This document shows positions 18,036 through 28,599 of a stretch of 64,000 bases of DNA, piece by piece. The stretch is from the NCBI RefSeq assembly GCF_000378225.1, contig NZ_KB905141.1, positions 1,283,055-1,347,054 of the forward strand, written 5' to 3'. Position 1 is the first letter of the stretch, and each line of letters begins with the position of its first letter. The stretch is from Methylophilus methylotrophus DSM 46235 = ATCC 53528. Its GTDB lineage: Bacteria > Pseudomonadota > Gammaproteobacteria > Burkholderiales > Methylophilaceae. Both the position numbers and the translations under genes were made by a program. Below the pieces are notes generated by a model. The model ran no database searches. It was not told the DNA's origin and worked only from the letters and a program-made list of their open reading frames with translations.

Positions 18036-21000
18036 ACCGATTCCTCTTCTACAATATGCCCGTGGTGACGCACTTTTTTCTCATTGGTCAGCCAGGTAAA
18101 GAACAATGGGATAAAGATGGTAGCGACAAAGGTGGCCAGCAACATACCGCCGAACACGCCCGTCCCCATGGATTGACGCGCAGCCGCACCGGCACCTGTC
18201 GCAAACACGAGTGGTATAATCCCGAGCACAAACGCCATCGACGTCATCACAATCGGTCTGAAGCGCAAGCGCGCAGCCTCCAGTGCCGCCTCAGCCAATG
18301 GCATGCCCTCTTCCATTTTCTGTGAGGCAAACTCCACGATCAGGATGGCGTTTTTCGCCGCCAGGCCAATCAGGGTAATCAACCCAATCTGGAAGTAAAT
18401 GTCATTGTTCATACCGCGTGTCAGCACTGCAATCAGGGCACCGGTCATGGCAAACGGAATCGCCATAATCACTGCCAGTGGCAATGCCCAGGTTTCAAAC
18501 TGTGCGGCCAGAATCAGGAACACCATCACGGTAGCGAAAGCAAACGCAACCAATGCGGCAGAACCTGTGCGTTTCTCCTGATAAGCCTGGCCTGTCCACG
18601 CAACCTGATAGCCATCAGGCAAGTTTTCCTTGGCGATTTTTTCTACCAGTTTGATCGCATCACCAGAGCTCACACCCGGCGCACCGCTACCAAATATCTT
18701 GGCAGACAGCAGACCGTTGTAACGCTCCAGTTGCTCGGCACCGACAATATTGCTGACTTTAGCCAGGGCTGACATCGGCACCATATTGCCATCCGGACTC
18801 TCGGCCGTTGGCTGGCTACGCACGTAGACCTTACCCAGATCTTCAGGCTTCATGCGGTACTCAGCTTCGGCCTGTAGCTGTACCCGGTAGGTACGGCCAT
18901 TGCGGTTAAAGTCGTTGACGTACAGCGAACCCATGGTACTTTGCAGGGTGGCATAAATGTCCGCAATCTTCACATTCTGTGACAAGGCTTTGGCTTCATC
19001 CACCTCAATAAAGAGTTGCGGCACCGTTGGGCGGAAGAAGCTGTTGATGCCGGTCAGTTTGGGATCAGCACGCATCGCGTCCATAAAGTTGTTCATGACT
19101 TGCGACAGTTTGATCGGGTCCGTATCGCCCTTACTTTGGACATACACTTCAAACCCACCGGCAGAACCCAGGCCACGAATCGCTGGCGGGTTCACGGCAA
19201 AGCCCATACCATCGGGCTGGCTCATACCGATACCAATCAGCTTACCTACCATCTGGTCAGCATTGGTGGTCCGCGCATCCCAGTCTGTCATACGCACAAA
19301 CATGGTTGCAGCATTGGTTTTATTGGCACCCGTCAGCAATTCAAACCCATTCACGGCGAATTCATGCGCAGTGGCAGGATCCTTGGCAACCGCTGCACGG
19401 ATATTCTCCGTGGTTTGCGAAGTACGCTTGAGGGTCGCACCATCTGGCATCACCACGATACTAATCACATAACCCTGGTCTTCTGGTGGAACAAACCCGC
19501 CCGGTACCGTACGGAACAGGAAAATCATCACAATCAGCATGCCGCCAAACACAATGGCACCAATGATCTTATGATGCAAAGTCAAGTTAACCGTACCAGT
19601 ATACAAGCGTGTCAGCTTGCCAAACCCCTGGTTAAACTTACGGAAAAATGCATTTTCATGATGATCATTCTTGAGGATCATGGCGCACAAGGCTGGCGTC
19701 AGCGTTAACGCAACCACGCCCGAAATCACCACAGAAATCGCCACGGTCACGGCAAACTGGCGATACAGCTCCCCTGCAATCCCGCCCTGGAATGCCACAG
19801 GGACGAATACCGCGCACAGCACCAGCACAATCGCCACTACGGCGGCTTGCACCTGGGCAATCGATTTAATAGCCGCATGTAACGGGTTAAGGTTTTCCTC
19901 CTTCATCAGGCGCTCGGTGTTCTCGAGCACCACAATCGCATCATCCACCACAATACCAATGGCGAGAATCATGGCGAACAGCGTGAGCAGGTTGATTGAG
20001 AACCCGAACAGGTACAACCCGGCAAATGTACCGATAATCGAAATCGGCACCGCAATCATCGGGATCAGGGTTGCACGCCAGCTTTGCAGGAAGAGAAACA
20101 CAACGATCACGACGAGTACAAGCGCCTCACCAAAAGTATGAAATACTTCTTTGATGGTGGCCTTCACAAAATCACTCGTGTCATACGGAATGTTGTATTC
20201 CATGCCCTGCGGGAACTTGGCTTTTAACTCCTCAACTTTAGCTTTGATAGCATTCGCTGTATCCAGTGCATTGGCCCCTGTTTGCAGGAAGATAGGCATC
20301 GCCACCCCTGCTTGCCCGTCCAGGGCAGACTGCACGTTATAGTTTTGCGCGCCCAACTCAACACGTGCTACATCTCTGAGGTATAACACCCCGTTCGGAC
20401 CCTGTGCACGGATAATAATGTTACCAAACTCCTCAGGATCAATCAGGCGTCCCTTGGCGGTTACAGTAAAAGCTAATTGCTGGTTGGGAGTTGCAGGCTC
20501 AGCGCCGATTTTACCAGCGGCATATTGCGCGTTTTGGGCGCTGATGGCAGTGGCAATATCGCTGGTTGAAACCCCCAGCTGCGCCATACGGTCGGGACGC
20601 AACCAAACACGCATGGAATAGTCTTGTCCACCAAAAATAGTGACATCACCCACCCCTTTAATGCGTTTGAATTCATCCAGCATATTCAAGGTAGCGTAGT
20701 TACTCAAAAACAGTCGGTTGTGATCTTTGTTTTTTGAGGTAAGCATCACCACCAGTAAAATGTCATTGGAGCGTTTTTGCACCACGACACCAGTCCTACG
20801 TACGTCCTCAGGCAAGCGGGGCAAGGCAATGTTCACACGGTTACTGACGTTAAACGTTGCTTGGTCAACATCGGTACCGATATCAAACGTGGCAGTAATG
20901 GTCAACGTACCGCTACTGTCAGAACTGGAGTTAAAGTACAGCAGGTTTTCAACCCCGCTCAATTGCTCCTCGATGGGCGCCGCGACGGTTTTGGACAGGG

Positions 21001-21166
21001 TTTCTGCACTGGCACCAGGATAGGTGGCTGTAATCAATACGGTTGGTGGCGCAATTTGCGGATACTGGGCAATCGGCAACTTGAATGCCGCAGCCAGGCC
21101 TGCCAACACGATGATGATAGACAGCACGCTAGCAAAAATCGGGCGTGTGATAAAAAATCGGGTCAT
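18032..21166 (-). CDS. RND multidrug efflux pump, HAE1 family (AcrB/MexB-like)
   Basis: The 1044-residue inner-membrane pump exports hydrophobic drugs and dyes by proton antiport. The N terminus MTRFFITRPIFASVLSI is typical. The proton-relay residues are present: the Asp pair in GIVVDDAIVVLEN on helix 4 (near 406-410) and the Lys in LAAKNAILIVEF on helix 10. The large periplasmic porter loops between helices 1-2 and 7-8 are complete. It sits between the fusion protein and channel genes. The exact drug range cannot be read from sequence. Confidence 0.96.
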   Translation of the reverse strand: MTRFFITRPIFASVLSIIIVLAGLAAAFKLPIAQYPQIAPPTVLITATYPGASAETLSKTVAAPIEEQLSGVENLLYFNSSSDSSGTLTITATFDIGTDVDQATFNVSNRVNIALPRLPEDVRRTGVVVQKRSNDILLVVMLTSKNKDHNRLFLSNYATLNMLDEFKRIKGVGDVTIFGGQDYSMRVWLRPDRMAQLGVSTSDIATAISAQNAQYAAGKIGAEPATPNQQLAFTVTAKGRLIDPEEFGNIIIRAQGPNGVLYLRDVARVELGAQNYNVQSALDGQAGVAMPIFLQTGANALDTANAIKAKVEELKAKFPQGMEYNIPYDTSDFVKATIKEVFHTFGEALVLVVIVVFLFLQSWRATLIPMIAVPISIIGTFAGLYLFGFSINLLTLFAMILAIGIVVDDAIVVLENTERLMKEENLNPLHAAIKSIAQVQAAVVAIVLVLCAVFVPVAFQGGIAGELYRQFAVTVAISVVISGVVALTLTPALCAMILKNDHHENAFFRKFNQGFGKLTRLYTGTVNLTLHHKIIGAIVFGGMLIVMIFLFRTVPGGFVPPEDQGYVISIVVMPDGATLKRTSQTTENIRAAVAKDPATAHEFAVNGFELLTGANKTNAATMFVRMTDWDARTTNADQMVGKLIGIGMSQPDGMGFAVNPPAIRGLGSAGGFEVYVQSKGDTDPIKLSQVMNNFMDAMRADPKLTGINSFFRPTVPQLFIEVDEAKALSQNVKIADIYATLQSTMGSLYVNDFNRNGRTYRVQLQAEAEYRMKPEDLGKVYVRSQPTAESPDGNMVPMSALAKVSNIVGAEQLERYNGLLSAKIFGSGAPGVSSGDAIKLVEKIAKENLPDGYQVAWTGQAYQEKRTGSAALVAFAFATVMVFLILAAQFETWALPLAVIMAIPFAMTGALIAVLTRGMNNDIYFQIGLITLIGLAAKNAILIVEFASQKMEEGMPLAEAALEAARLRFRPIVMTSMAFVLGIIPLVFATGAGAAARQSMGTGVFGGMLLATFVATIFIPLFFTWLTNEKKVRHHGHIVEEESV

Positions 21167-21245
21167 ATCGTTTTTCCTGAAATCGGCCTGGACACCTGTG
21201 TCTCAGGCCGTCAATAAAAGGAGGTAAGCGTCAGAAAAATTTTTG

Positions 21246-22433
21246 TTAACTTTTGGCTTTTTCCTGGCCTGCAGCCGCAGGGGCGGCAGGCGCTGCATCT
21301 GGTGCATGTGGGGCCACTGGTGCGCCAGGACGCACTTTGATCAGGTTATCAGTAATCACCTGATCGCCTGCTTTGAGGCCATCCAGCACAGCCCACCGGT
21401 CATTAAACCAGGCACCCGCGACGATAGGACGTACCGCAGCAACCGTTTTACCTTCTTTGTCTTTTTCTGCCACAAACACAAACTTGCCTTGTTGCCCAGT
21501 CAGTACAGCCGTTTGAGGAATCAGGAATACGCCATCACGCTTGCCGGTGGTCACACGTACACGCACAAATTGACCTGGTAACAATGCCCTATCAGGATTC
21601 TGAAATTCTGCACGCAACTGTTGTGTCCCCAAAGCCGGATCAATCTGGCTAGCAGAAAAATTGATTTTTCCTGACAAGGGATACTCACTACCGTCTGCCA
21701 GAATCAGACGCACATCCTTCACCTTTCCTGGAGTCAAATGCCCGCCCAATGCTTGTAACTCAGACTCGGAGAGACTGAAACGTACCCAGATCGGGGACAC
21801 TTGCACAATAGTACTTAGTAAGGTGGTATTGGCACTGGCCAGCGCCCCTTCCGACAAGACAAAACGGCCACCGATACCGCTTTCAGGTGCTTTCACATGC
21901 GTATAAGACAAGTTCAGCTCTGCTTCACGCAGTTGTGCCTGATATTGCAACAAGATCGCCGCGGCTACTGAGTTATCAGAGACCGCATTGTCATATTCAC
22001 GCTGGCTGATAGATTTACTGTCCAGCAAACCTTTCAAACGTTGTGCTTCACGTGCTGTTTGCTCAATACGTGCTTTCTGCTGGGCAATGAAGGCTCTGGA
22101 CTGTTCAACCTGAAGCTGATAAGGCACGGGATCAATAAGGAACATATCCTGCCCCGCTTTAACCGGCTCACCTTCCTGATATAGACGTTTTAATACAATA
22201 CCGCCAACACGAGGACGCACTTCAATCTGCTTGGCCCCCTCAGTTTGTGCAACCACTTCAGTTTGAATCGGAACCGTTTCCGCAGTGACTGCCTGCACGG
22301 TCACCGGCATCGCAGGCATACCACCTGCTGCAGGATTTTGTTCGTTGGATGATTTGCCGCAGGCACTCAGTACAACACCCAAAGCAAGCACGAGCAAGGT
22401 ACGACGAGGCTGGATAGTCTGTGAAATCAACAT
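21246..22433 (-). CDS. RND periplasmic adaptor (membrane fusion protein, AcrA-like)
   Basis: This 395-residue lipoprotein links pump and channel. The lipobox LSAC is at about residue 25 after MLISQTIQPRR. The barrel-sandwich halves (EVRPRVGGIVLKRLYQEGEPVKAGQ and AESGIGGRFVLSEGAL-like) flank an alpha hairpin. A longer in-frame start at 22577 was rejected because it would lie inside the operator region and before the signal peptide; GAGG eight bases before the ATG at 22433 supports the chosen start. It is first in the operon and under the TetR operators upstream. The C-terminal tail is Ala/Pro-rich. Confidence 0.94.
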   Translation of the reverse strand: MLISQTIQPRRTLLVLALGVVLSACGKSSNEQNPAAGGMPAMPVTVQAVTAETVPIQTEVVAQTEGAKQIEVRPRVGGIVLKRLYQEGEPVKAGQDMFLIDPVPYQLQVEQSRAFIAQQKARIEQTAREAQRLKGLLDSKSISQREYDNAVSDNSVAAAILLQYQAQLREAELNLSYTHVKAPESGIGGRFVLSEGALASANTTLLSTIVQVSPIWVRFSLSESELQALGGHLTPGKVKDVRLILADGSEYPLSGKINFSASQIDPALGTQQLRAEFQNPDRALLPGQFVRVRVTTGKRDGVFLIPQTAVLTGQQGKFVFVAEKDKEGKTVAAVRPIVAGAWFNDRWAVLDGLKAGDQVITDNLIKVRPGAPVAPHAPDAAPAAPAAAGQEKAKS

Positions 22434-22466
22434 GTTATCCTCAAAAATTTTTAAAATAGACTTGAT

Positions 22467-22490
22467 TACATACACTCTTGGATGTATATT
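22467..22490. promoter_or_regulatory. AcrR-like operator 1 of the RND system
   Basis: TACATACA-N8-TGTATATT closely matches the 24-bp palindrome bound by E. coli AcrR (TACATACA-N8-TGTATGTA). It overlaps the transcription start side of the pump promoter. Confidence 0.65.
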
Positions 22491-22515
22491 ATATACAAAC
22501 ATGTATGTATGTAAA
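22488..22515 (-). promoter_or_regulatory. Sigma-70 promoter of the RND efflux operon
   Basis: On the minus strand TTTACA (22510-22515) and a perfect TATAAT (22488-22493) are 16 bases apart. Both hexamers are covered by the two TetR-type operator palindromes. Confidence 0.75.
22492..22513. promoter_or_regulatory. AcrR-like operator 2 of the RND system
   Basis: A second TACA/TGTA-rich inverted element (half-site ATGTATGTATGTA on the right, TATACA on the left) lies immediately next to operator 1 and covers the -35 and spacer of the pump promoter. Confidence 0.5.
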
Positions 22516-22617
22516 TGGGGTATTGCAAAAAAGTTGCCAAATATTTCACCCGGCGCAACTGGTAAAATACCCGTCATACAAGAAACTTTAATGAATGCTT
22601 AAAGAGCGATAGAGACT

Positions 22618-23244
22618 ATGGTACGTAAAACCAAAGAAGATGCCGCAATTACCCGCCAGCGCATTATTGATGCTGCACGCGAAATGTTCCTGTTAAAAGG
22701 CGTGAGCCGCACCAGCCTGGAACAGATTGCCTCACATGCCAGCGTCACGCGCGGTGCTGTTTACTGGCACTTTCAGAACAAGGCCGAATTGTTTCATGCC
22801 ATGCGCGAAGAGGTCTACCTGCCTTTGATTGACCGCATGGACGACACACTGCTCGGCAATAGTGATGAAGCTAATCCAGATCCACTGGGCCGCATCCGCA
22901 AACATCTGGAAAGCACTATCCAGATTCTGGACGACGACCAGACGACACGCGCCACCTATGAAGTCATGATGACCAAATGCGAATATGTCGATGAGTTTGC
23001 CGATGTATTGAAGTCAATTTTAAGTAACTGTAGCGGACTCGTGCACAAAATGGAACAGGCCTATGCAAAAGCACAGGAAATTGGCCAGGTAGGCACACAA
23101 CTGACGGCAGCTGAATTGGCACTGGATACACATTTATTTTTCTCAGGCCTGCTGCATATGTGGGTCAAAGACACAGAAGGAACATTATTCCGCGACCGCG
23201 CCATGCAACTCATTGATGCCCACATCAAACTGCGTAAAAAATAA
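22618..23244 (+). CDS. TetR-family repressor of the RND efflux operon
   Basis: The 208-residue regulator has an N-terminal TetR helix-turn-helix (TRQRIIDAAREMFLLKGV, then TSLEQIASHASVTRGAVYWHF at about 32-52) and an AcrR/TtgR-type ligand-binding C-terminal domain. It is divergent from the adaptor gene, with 184 bases containing two AcrR-like operators between the starts. I infer that it represses the pump and probably itself, and is released by pump substrates. Confidence 0.92.
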   Translation: MVRKTKEDAAITRQRIIDAAREMFLLKGVSRTSLEQIASHASVTRGAVYWHFQNKAELFHAMREEVYLPLIDRMDDTLLGNSDEANPDPLGRIRKHLESTIQILDDDQTTRATYEVMMTKCEYVDEFADVLKSILSNCSGLVHKMEQAYAKAQEIGQVGTQLTAAELALDTHLFFSGLLHMWVKDTEGTLFRDRAMQLIDAHIKLRKK

Positions 23245-23293
23245 GCAATAATTCATTTTACGGATTCCCTGATCCGCGTTTTGCAGTTAAAAT

Positions 23294-23313
23294 AGTCAGT
23301 CTTTTCACTGACT
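23294..23313. repeat. Inverted repeat before dusB-fis
   Basis: AGTCAGT and ACTGACT (7 bp) flank CTTTTC, 24 bases upstream of the dusB ATG and just after a TAAAAT -10-like element (23288-23293). It may be an operator or an mRNA leader hairpin. Confidence 0.35.
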
Positions 23314-23337
23314 TATCAGTAGCCACTGATTCATACC

Positions 23338-24375
23338 ATGCAAATCGGACCACATCAACTAAAAAACAACCTGGTCGTTGCTCCTATGGCAGGCGTCACG
23401 GACAGACCATTCCGTATGCTATGCAAAAAAATGGGGGCAGGCTTGGCTGTGTCCGAGATGGTTACCTCCAACTCCTTGTTGTACGGCAGTGAAAAAACCA
23501 AACGCCGTGCCAACCATGAAGGCGAAGTCAGTCCGATTTCAGTCCAAATTGCAGGCGCTGAGCCAGCCATGATGGCCGAAGCCGCCAGACACAACGTCGA
23601 GAATGGCGCCCAAATCATAGACATTAATATGGGCTGCCCAGCCAAAAAAATCTGCAATGTCATGGCAGGCTCTGCTTTGCTGCGCGATGAACCACTGGTG
23701 TCGCAAATTCTCAAGGCGGTGGTCAATGCGGTCGATGTCCCGGTCACACTCAAGATCCGCACCGGCTGGGACAGGCAAAATAAAAACGCCATCCAAATCG
23801 CGAGAATGGCGGAAGATATTGGCGTGCAGGCACTCACCATTCACGGCCGCACCCGTAACGACCTCTACCATGGTGACGCAGAATACGACACCATCGCGGC
23901 GGTCAAACAAGCCATCAAGATTCCATTGATCGCCAACGGCGATATCACCACACCGGAAAAAGCCAAGTTTGTGCTTGATTACACCAAAGCGGATGCAGTG
24001 ATGATAGGCCGTGCCGCACAAGGCCGCCCCTGGATATTCCGTGAAACCGAGCATTTCCTGAACACCGGCGAACATATGCTGCCACCGACAGTGGACGAAA
24101 TTCACCAGGTCATGCTGGAACATCTGCATGATTTGTACGCATTTTATGGTGACCTCACCGGCATGCGCGTCGCGCGCAAGCATATCTCCTGGTATACCAA
24201 GGGCTTATCGGGCTCTGCAGCCTTCCGCCACAACATGAACACCCTGCAGACCATTGAGTTGCAATTGGAGGCCATCAACGACTTTTTTGCCGAGCTGCGT
24301 GCCAGGAACGAGCGTCTGGTATACGCTGACAACGAAGACTCCGATACCGAAAATAACCAGGAGTTGGCGGCATAA
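23338..24375 (+). CDS. dusB: tRNA-dihydrouridine synthase B
   Basis: The 345-residue flavoenzyme reduces uridines in the tRNA D-loop with NADPH. Visible signatures are APMAGVTDRPFR at the FMN site, the catalytic Cys in DINMGCPAKKICN, LKIRTGWD, IHGRTR and NGDI. It is the first gene of the conserved dusB-fis operon; its TAA overlaps the fis ATG by one base (24375). The long C-terminal region is typical of DusB. Confidence 0.96.
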   Translation: MQIGPHQLKNNLVVAPMAGVTDRPFRMLCKKMGAGLAVSEMVTSNSLLYGSEKTKRRANHEGEVSPISVQIAGAEPAMMAEAARHNVENGAQIIDINMGCPAKKICNVMAGSALLRDEPLVSQILKAVVNAVDVPVTLKIRTGWDRQNKNAIQIARMAEDIGVQALTIHGRTRNDLYHGDAEYDTIAAVKQAIKIPLIANGDITTPEKAKFVLDYTKADAVMIGRAAQGRPWIFRETEHFLNTGEHMLPPTVDEIHQVMLEHLHDLYAFYGDLTGMRVARKHISWYTKGLSGSAAFRHNMNTLQTIELQLEAINDFFAELRARNERLVYADNEDSDTENNQELAA

Positions 24376-24611
24376 TGCAAAGCGATGGCAAATTGAGCCT
24401 CGCCGTACGCGAGTCACTGGATGAGTATTTCACGCACTTGGACGGCCAACCGCCTCACGCCATTTACGATATGGTGCTAGGCTGCGTGGAAAAACCCATG
24501 CTGGAATATGTGCTCAACAAAGTAGGCGGCAACCAAAGCAAAGCGGCAGAGATGCTCGGAATCAACCGCAATACCCTCAGAAAAAAAATGGCCGTCTATG
24601 GCCTGGAATAG
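24375..24611 (+). CDS. fis: Fis-family nucleoid DNA-binding protein
   Basis: The 78-residue protein has the C-terminal helix-turn-helix GGNQSKAAEMLGINRNTLRKKM, shared by Fis and the NtrC DNA-binding domain, and is shorter than enteric Fis (98), as usual in betaproteobacteria. It bends DNA and tunes rRNA, tRNA and recombination functions. The one-base overlap with dusB means it depends on translation of dusB mRNA and on the promoter upstream of dusB. Confidence 0.93.
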   Translation: MQSDGKLSLAVRESLDEYFTHLDGQPPHAIYDMVLGCVEKPMLEYVLNKVGGNQSKAAEMLGINRNTLRKKMAVYGLE

Positions 24612-24683
24612 ATTAATCCCGGTCTGGTGACATTCATCATCAGACCTTTTTACTTTTATCACGCAACTCCACTCACATTCATT

Positions 24684-26303
24684 ATGACGATTAAACGCGC
24701 GCTTATCAGTGTTTCCGATAAAACCGGTGTGCTCGAACTGGCACAATCCCTCCATCAATTAGGTGTTGAACTCCTGTCTACTGGCGGTACTGCCAAACTG
24801 TTCCGCGACAACAACATTCCTGTCAAGGAAGTCAGCGACTTTACCGGCTTCCCTGAAATGCTGGATGGCCGCGTCAAAACACTGCACCCCAAAGTACATG
24901 GTGGCTTGTTAGGGCGCCGCGATTTGCCGGAGCATGTCGCCGCCATGCAGCAATACGGCATCGAAAACATCGATTTGCTGGCAGTAAATCTTTACCCATT
25001 TGAAGCCACGGTGGCCAAAGCCAACTGTACGCTGGAAGACGCAATTGAGAATATTGATATCGGCGGCCCAGCCATGGTGCGTTCCGCGGCAAAAAACTGG
25101 AACGACGTGACCGTGTTAACCGACGCAGCCCAGTATGCCGAAGTTGTGACTGAGCTCAAGGCCAACAATGGCACAGTTTCTAAAGCGACACGCTTCAAAT
25201 TATCCGTGGCTGCGTTTAACCGCATTGCGCAATACGATGCTGCCATTAGCAATTACCTGTCTGCGATTGATTTTGCAGAAACGGAGTCGGCTGGCAAACC
25301 GGTACTGAGCCAGTTCCCAGGCCAGATGAACAGCAACTTTGTTAAAGTACAAGACTTGCGCTATGGTGAAAACAGCCATCAGCAAGCGGCGTTTTACCGC
25401 GACCTCTACCCTGCCCCCGGCAGCCTGGCGACTGCCCAGCAACTGCAAGGCAAAGAGCTCAGTTACAACAACATTGCAGATGCAGATGCCGCCTGGGAAG
25501 CCGTAAAATCTTTCACTGGTCCTGCTTGCGTAATTGTTAAACATGCAAACCCATGTGGCGTGGCATTGGGTGTGAATGCCCTCGAAGCTTACAGTAAGGC
25601 TTTCAAAACCGACCCAACCTCTGCTTTTGGCGGCATTATCGCATTTAACACGATGCTGGATGGCGCCGCAGCGGAAGCCGTTTCCAAGCAGTTTGTGGAA
25701 GTGCTGATTGCGCCTGACTTTACACCGGAAGCCCTGGCCATTTTTACCGCGAAAGCCAATGTGCGTGTATTGAAAATCGCCTTGCCACAAGGCGGGGCCT
25801 TACCATCAAACCCAAGCGCCTGGGAGCAAGGCCGCAATGCGGTTGATTCCAAACGTGTTGGCTCAGGCATTTTGCTGCAATCTGCCGACAACCATGACAT
25901 GCAATTGGCCGACCTCAAAGTGGTGACCAAGCTGCAACCCAGTCCGCAGCAAATGCAAGACTTACTGTTTGCCTGGAATGTGGCCAAGTATGTGAAATCC
26001 AATGCCATTGTGTTCTGCGGTAACGGCATGACCCTGGGCGTAGGGGCTGGACAAATGAGCCGCGTGGACAGCACCAAGATTGCCGCGATCAAGGCACAAA
26101 ATGCAGGCCTGAGCCTGCAGGGGTCTGTGGTCGCTTCTGACGCCTTTTTCCCGTTCCGTGACGGTGTAGACGTATTGGCCGACGCTGGTGCAAGCTGCGT
26201 CATCCACCCGGGTGGTAGCATGCGCGACGAAGAAGTCATTGCTGCTGCGGACGAACGTGGATTAGCCATGGTGGTGACGGGTATCCGTCATTTCAGGCAT
26301 TAA
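24684..26303 (+). CDS. purH: Bifunctional AICAR formyltransferase / IMP cyclohydrolase
   Basis: The 539-residue enzyme performs the last two steps of IMP synthesis. The N-terminal cyclohydrolase domain has the MGS-like fold ([29 protein letters not shown]); the C-terminal transformylase has KHANPCGVA and [14 protein letters not shown] use the ATG at 24684 ([15 protein letters not shown]) because this is the family N terminus; the in-frame codon at 24627 would add an unrelated leader. It follows fis by 72 bases and precedes purD. Confidence 0.97.
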   Translation: MTIKRALISVSDKTGVLELAQSLHQLGVELLSTGGTAKLFRDNNIPVKEVSDFTGFPEMLDGRVKTLHPKVHGGLLGRRDLPEHVAAMQQYGIENIDLLAVNLYPFEATVAKANCTLEDAIENIDIGGPAMVRSAAKNWNDVTVLTDAAQYAEVVTELKANNGTVSKATRFKLSVAAFNRIAQYDAAISNYLSAIDFAETESAGKPVLSQFPGQMNSNFVKVQDLRYGENSHQQAAFYRDLYPAPGSLATAQQLQGKELSYNNIADADAAWEAVKSFTGPACVIVKHANPCGVALGVNALEAYSKAFKTDPTSAFGGIIAFNTMLDGAAAEAVSKQFVEVLIAPDFTPEALAIFTAKANVRVLKIALPQGGALPSNPSAWEQGRNAVDSKRVGSGILLQSADNHDMQLADLKVVTKLQPSPQQMQDLLFAWNVAKYVKSNAIVFCGNGMTLGVGAGQMSRVDSTKIAAIKAQNAGLSLQGSVVASDAFFPFRDGVDVLADAGASCVIHPGGSMRDEEVIAAADERGLAMVVTGIRHFRH

Positions 26304-26310
26304 TTTTATC

Positions 26311-26341
26311 CGCCGATCAACTCTCGACAATATCGGCGTTT
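26311..26341 (+). terminator. Weak terminator-like hairpin after purH
   Basis: CGCCGAT (26311-26317) pairs with ATCGGCG (26332-26338) across a 14-base loop and is followed only by TTTAT. It may partly separate purH from purD. Confidence 0.35.
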
Positions 26342-26393
26342 ATCTGCGGTCAATTATTGTTTTATCACATTCAACATTTAAGGTAGCTGATTA

Positions 26394-27662
26394 ATGAAAA
26401 TCTTGGTCATTGGTAGCGGCGGCCGCGAGCACGCGCTGGCATGGAAGGTCGCTCAAAACAAAGAGGTGAGCCGTGTGTATGTCGCACCCGGCAACGCAGG
26501 GACCGCCACCAACCCGGACATGATCAATGTACCCCTGACTAAAGTGGAAGACTTGGTCAAGTTTGCAGAAGATGAACAAATTGCACTGACCATCGTCGGC
26601 CCGGAAGCCCCTTTGTCCCAAGGCGTGGTCGACGCTTTCCGCGCGGCTGACCTGAAAATTTTTGGGCCAACGAAAGCAGCCGCTCAACTGGAAAGTTCCA
26701 AAGACTTTGCTAAAGCCTTTATGTTTCGCCATGGCATCCCCACTGCCAAATACCAGACTTTTAGTGACGTCACTCAAGCGCATGCCTATATTGATGCCAA
26801 TGGCGCGCCTATCGTGATCAAAGCCGACGGCCTTGCCGCGGGTAAGGGTGTCGTGGTTGCCATGACGCTCGAAGAAGCCCATGCCGCCGTGGATGCCATG
26901 TTGTCAGACAACAAGCTTGGTGATGCCGGTGCACGCGTGGTCATCGAAGAGTTTTTAACCGGCGAAGAAGCCAGTTTCATGGTCATGGTCGATGGTAAAA
27001 ACATCCTGCCATTGGCCACCAGCCAGGATCACAAACGCTTGCTGGATGCTGACCAAGGCCCGAACACCGGTGGCATGGGTGCTTATTCACCTGCGCCCGT
27101 GGTGACCCCAGACATCCATGCCAAAGCCATGCGTGAAATTATCGTACCAACGGTAGAAGGCATGGCAAAAGACGGCATTCCTTATACTGGTTTCCTGTAT
27201 GCCGGGTTGATGATTAGTCCAACTGGCGAAGTCAAAACCCTGGAATTCAACTGTCGCATGGGTGACCCGGAAACACAACCCATCATGATGCGCTTGAAGT
27301 CGGACCTGGTAGAACTGGCCGAGCACGCCGTCAATGGCACCCTGGACCAGGCCAAAGCTGAATGGGACTGGCGGTTTGCCTTGGGCGTGGTAATGGCAAG
27401 CGCCAACTACCCTGAAACACCAAGATTGGGCGACGAAATCACTGGCCTGCCAAAAGACCTGCAAGACGGTCACGTATTCCACGCTGGCACCACTCTAAAA
27501 GATGGCAAGATCGTCACCAGTGGCGGTCGCGTGTTGTGCGTGACGGCATTGGGTGAAACCGTCAAATTTGCCCAACAACAAGCTTACAAAGTGTTGGAAC
27601 AAATCCAGTTTGATGGCGCTCAGTATCGTAAAGACATTGGCTACCGCGCCATTAAAAACTAA
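26394..27662 (+). CDS. purD: Phosphoribosylamine-glycine ligase
   Basis: This 422-residue ATP-grasp ligase makes glycinamide ribonucleotide, the second step of purine synthesis. The N terminus [18 protein letters not shown] is diagnostic; the ATP-binding region has [15 protein letters not shown], and the C-terminal half has [12 protein letters not shown] and [12 protein letters not shown]. It lies 90 bases after purH, the usual purH-purD pairing. Confidence 0.97.
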   Translation: MKILVIGSGGREHALAWKVAQNKEVSRVYVAPGNAGTATNPDMINVPLTKVEDLVKFAEDEQIALTIVGPEAPLSQGVVDAFRAADLKIFGPTKAAAQLESSKDFAKAFMFRHGIPTAKYQTFSDVTQAHAYIDANGAPIVIKADGLAAGKGVVVAMTLEEAHAAVDAMLSDNKLGDAGARVVIEEFLTGEEASFMVMVDGKNILPLATSQDHKRLLDADQGPNTGGMGAYSPAPVVTPDIHAKAMREIIVPTVEGMAKDGIPYTGFLYAGLMISPTGEVKTLEFNCRMGDPETQPIMMRLKSDLVELAEHAVNGTLDQAKAEWDWRFALGVVMASANYPETPRLGDEITGLPKDLQDGHVFHAGTTLKDGKIVTSGGRVLCVTALGETVKFAQQQAYKVLEQIQFDGAQYRKDIGYRAIKN

Positions 27663-27682
27663 GCGCACTCAAGAACCAGGTT

Positions 27683-28597
27683 ATGACAGAGAACATCCAA
27701 CCGCAAGCCGTCTTTGATTACCTGCAAGGATTGCAAAGCCGTATCGTTGAAGCGATCGAACTCGTCGATGGCAAAACCTTTCTGCAGGATAGCTGGCAAC
27801 GCCCCGAAGGCGGTGGCGGCAACTCATGCCTGCTTGAAGGGGGTAATGTGTTTGAACGCGCCGGGGTTGGATTCTCCCATGTGCTGGGGAACAAGTTGCC
27901 GCCAGCAGCCAGTGTGGCCCACCCTGAGGCCGCTGGCCGTCCGTGGGAAGCCATGGGTGTTTCGCTGGTATTTCACCCGCATAATCCCTACGTACCCACC
28001 GTACATATGAATGTGCGATTTTTTGTCGCCAAGGCACAACAGGCTGGTGAACAGGATATTTGGTGGTTTGGCGGCGGCATGGACCTCACACCTTATTATG
28101 GCTTTGAGGATGACTGCATACACTTCCACCGCGTCAACAAGGAAGCACTCGCGCCTTTTGGTGCCGACTATTACACCAAATTCAAAAAAGAATGCGACAG
28201 CTACTTTTTCCTCAAGCACCGCAAGGAACCTCGTGGGATTGGCGGTGTGTTTTTTGATGACTTCAGTGAATTAGGTTTCGACCAGAGCTTTGCCTTGCAA
28301 CGTGCCGTCGGCGATGCGTTTATTAACGCTTACTTGCCGATTGTGCAACGCCGAAAGGATAAAGCTTATGGCGAGCGTGAGCGCGATTTCCAGGCGTATC
28401 GCCGTGGCCGTTATGTTGAGTTTAACCTGATTTTTGACCGCGGCACGATTTTCGGCCTGCAATCAAATGGCCGTACCGAGTCTATTTTGCTGTCTATGCC
28501 ACCGATAGTGAAATGGCGCTATGACTGGAAACCAGAAGCCAGTAGTGCAGAAGCCAAGCTGTACAGCGATTTTTTGATTGAGAAAGACTGGGTGTAA
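27683..28597 (+). CDS. hemF: Oxygen-dependent coproporphyrinogen III oxidase
   Basis: The 304-residue enzyme oxidatively decarboxylates coproporphyrinogen III to protoporphyrinogen IX in heme synthesis and needs oxygen, so the host is at least facultatively aerobic. Conserved stretches are [34 protein letters not shown] and [19 protein letters not shown] with the subunit-interface residues. It lies 20 bases after purD and 2 bases before the peptidase gene, consistent with one transcript. Confidence 0.97.
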   Translation: MTENIQPQAVFDYLQGLQSRIVEAIELVDGKTFLQDSWQRPEGGGGNSCLLEGGNVFERAGVGFSHVLGNKLPPAASVAHPEAAGRPWEAMGVSLVFHPHNPYVPTVHMNVRFFVAKAQQAGEQDIWWFGGGMDLTPYYGFEDDCIHFHRVNKEALAPFGADYYTKFKKECDSYFFLKHRKEPRGIGGVFFDDFSELGFDQSFALQRAVGDAFINAYLPIVQRRKDKAYGERERDFQAYRRGRYVEFNLIFDRGTIFGLQSNGRTESILLSMPPIVKWRYDWKPEASSAEAKLYSDFLIEKDWV

Positions 28598-28599
28598 CC

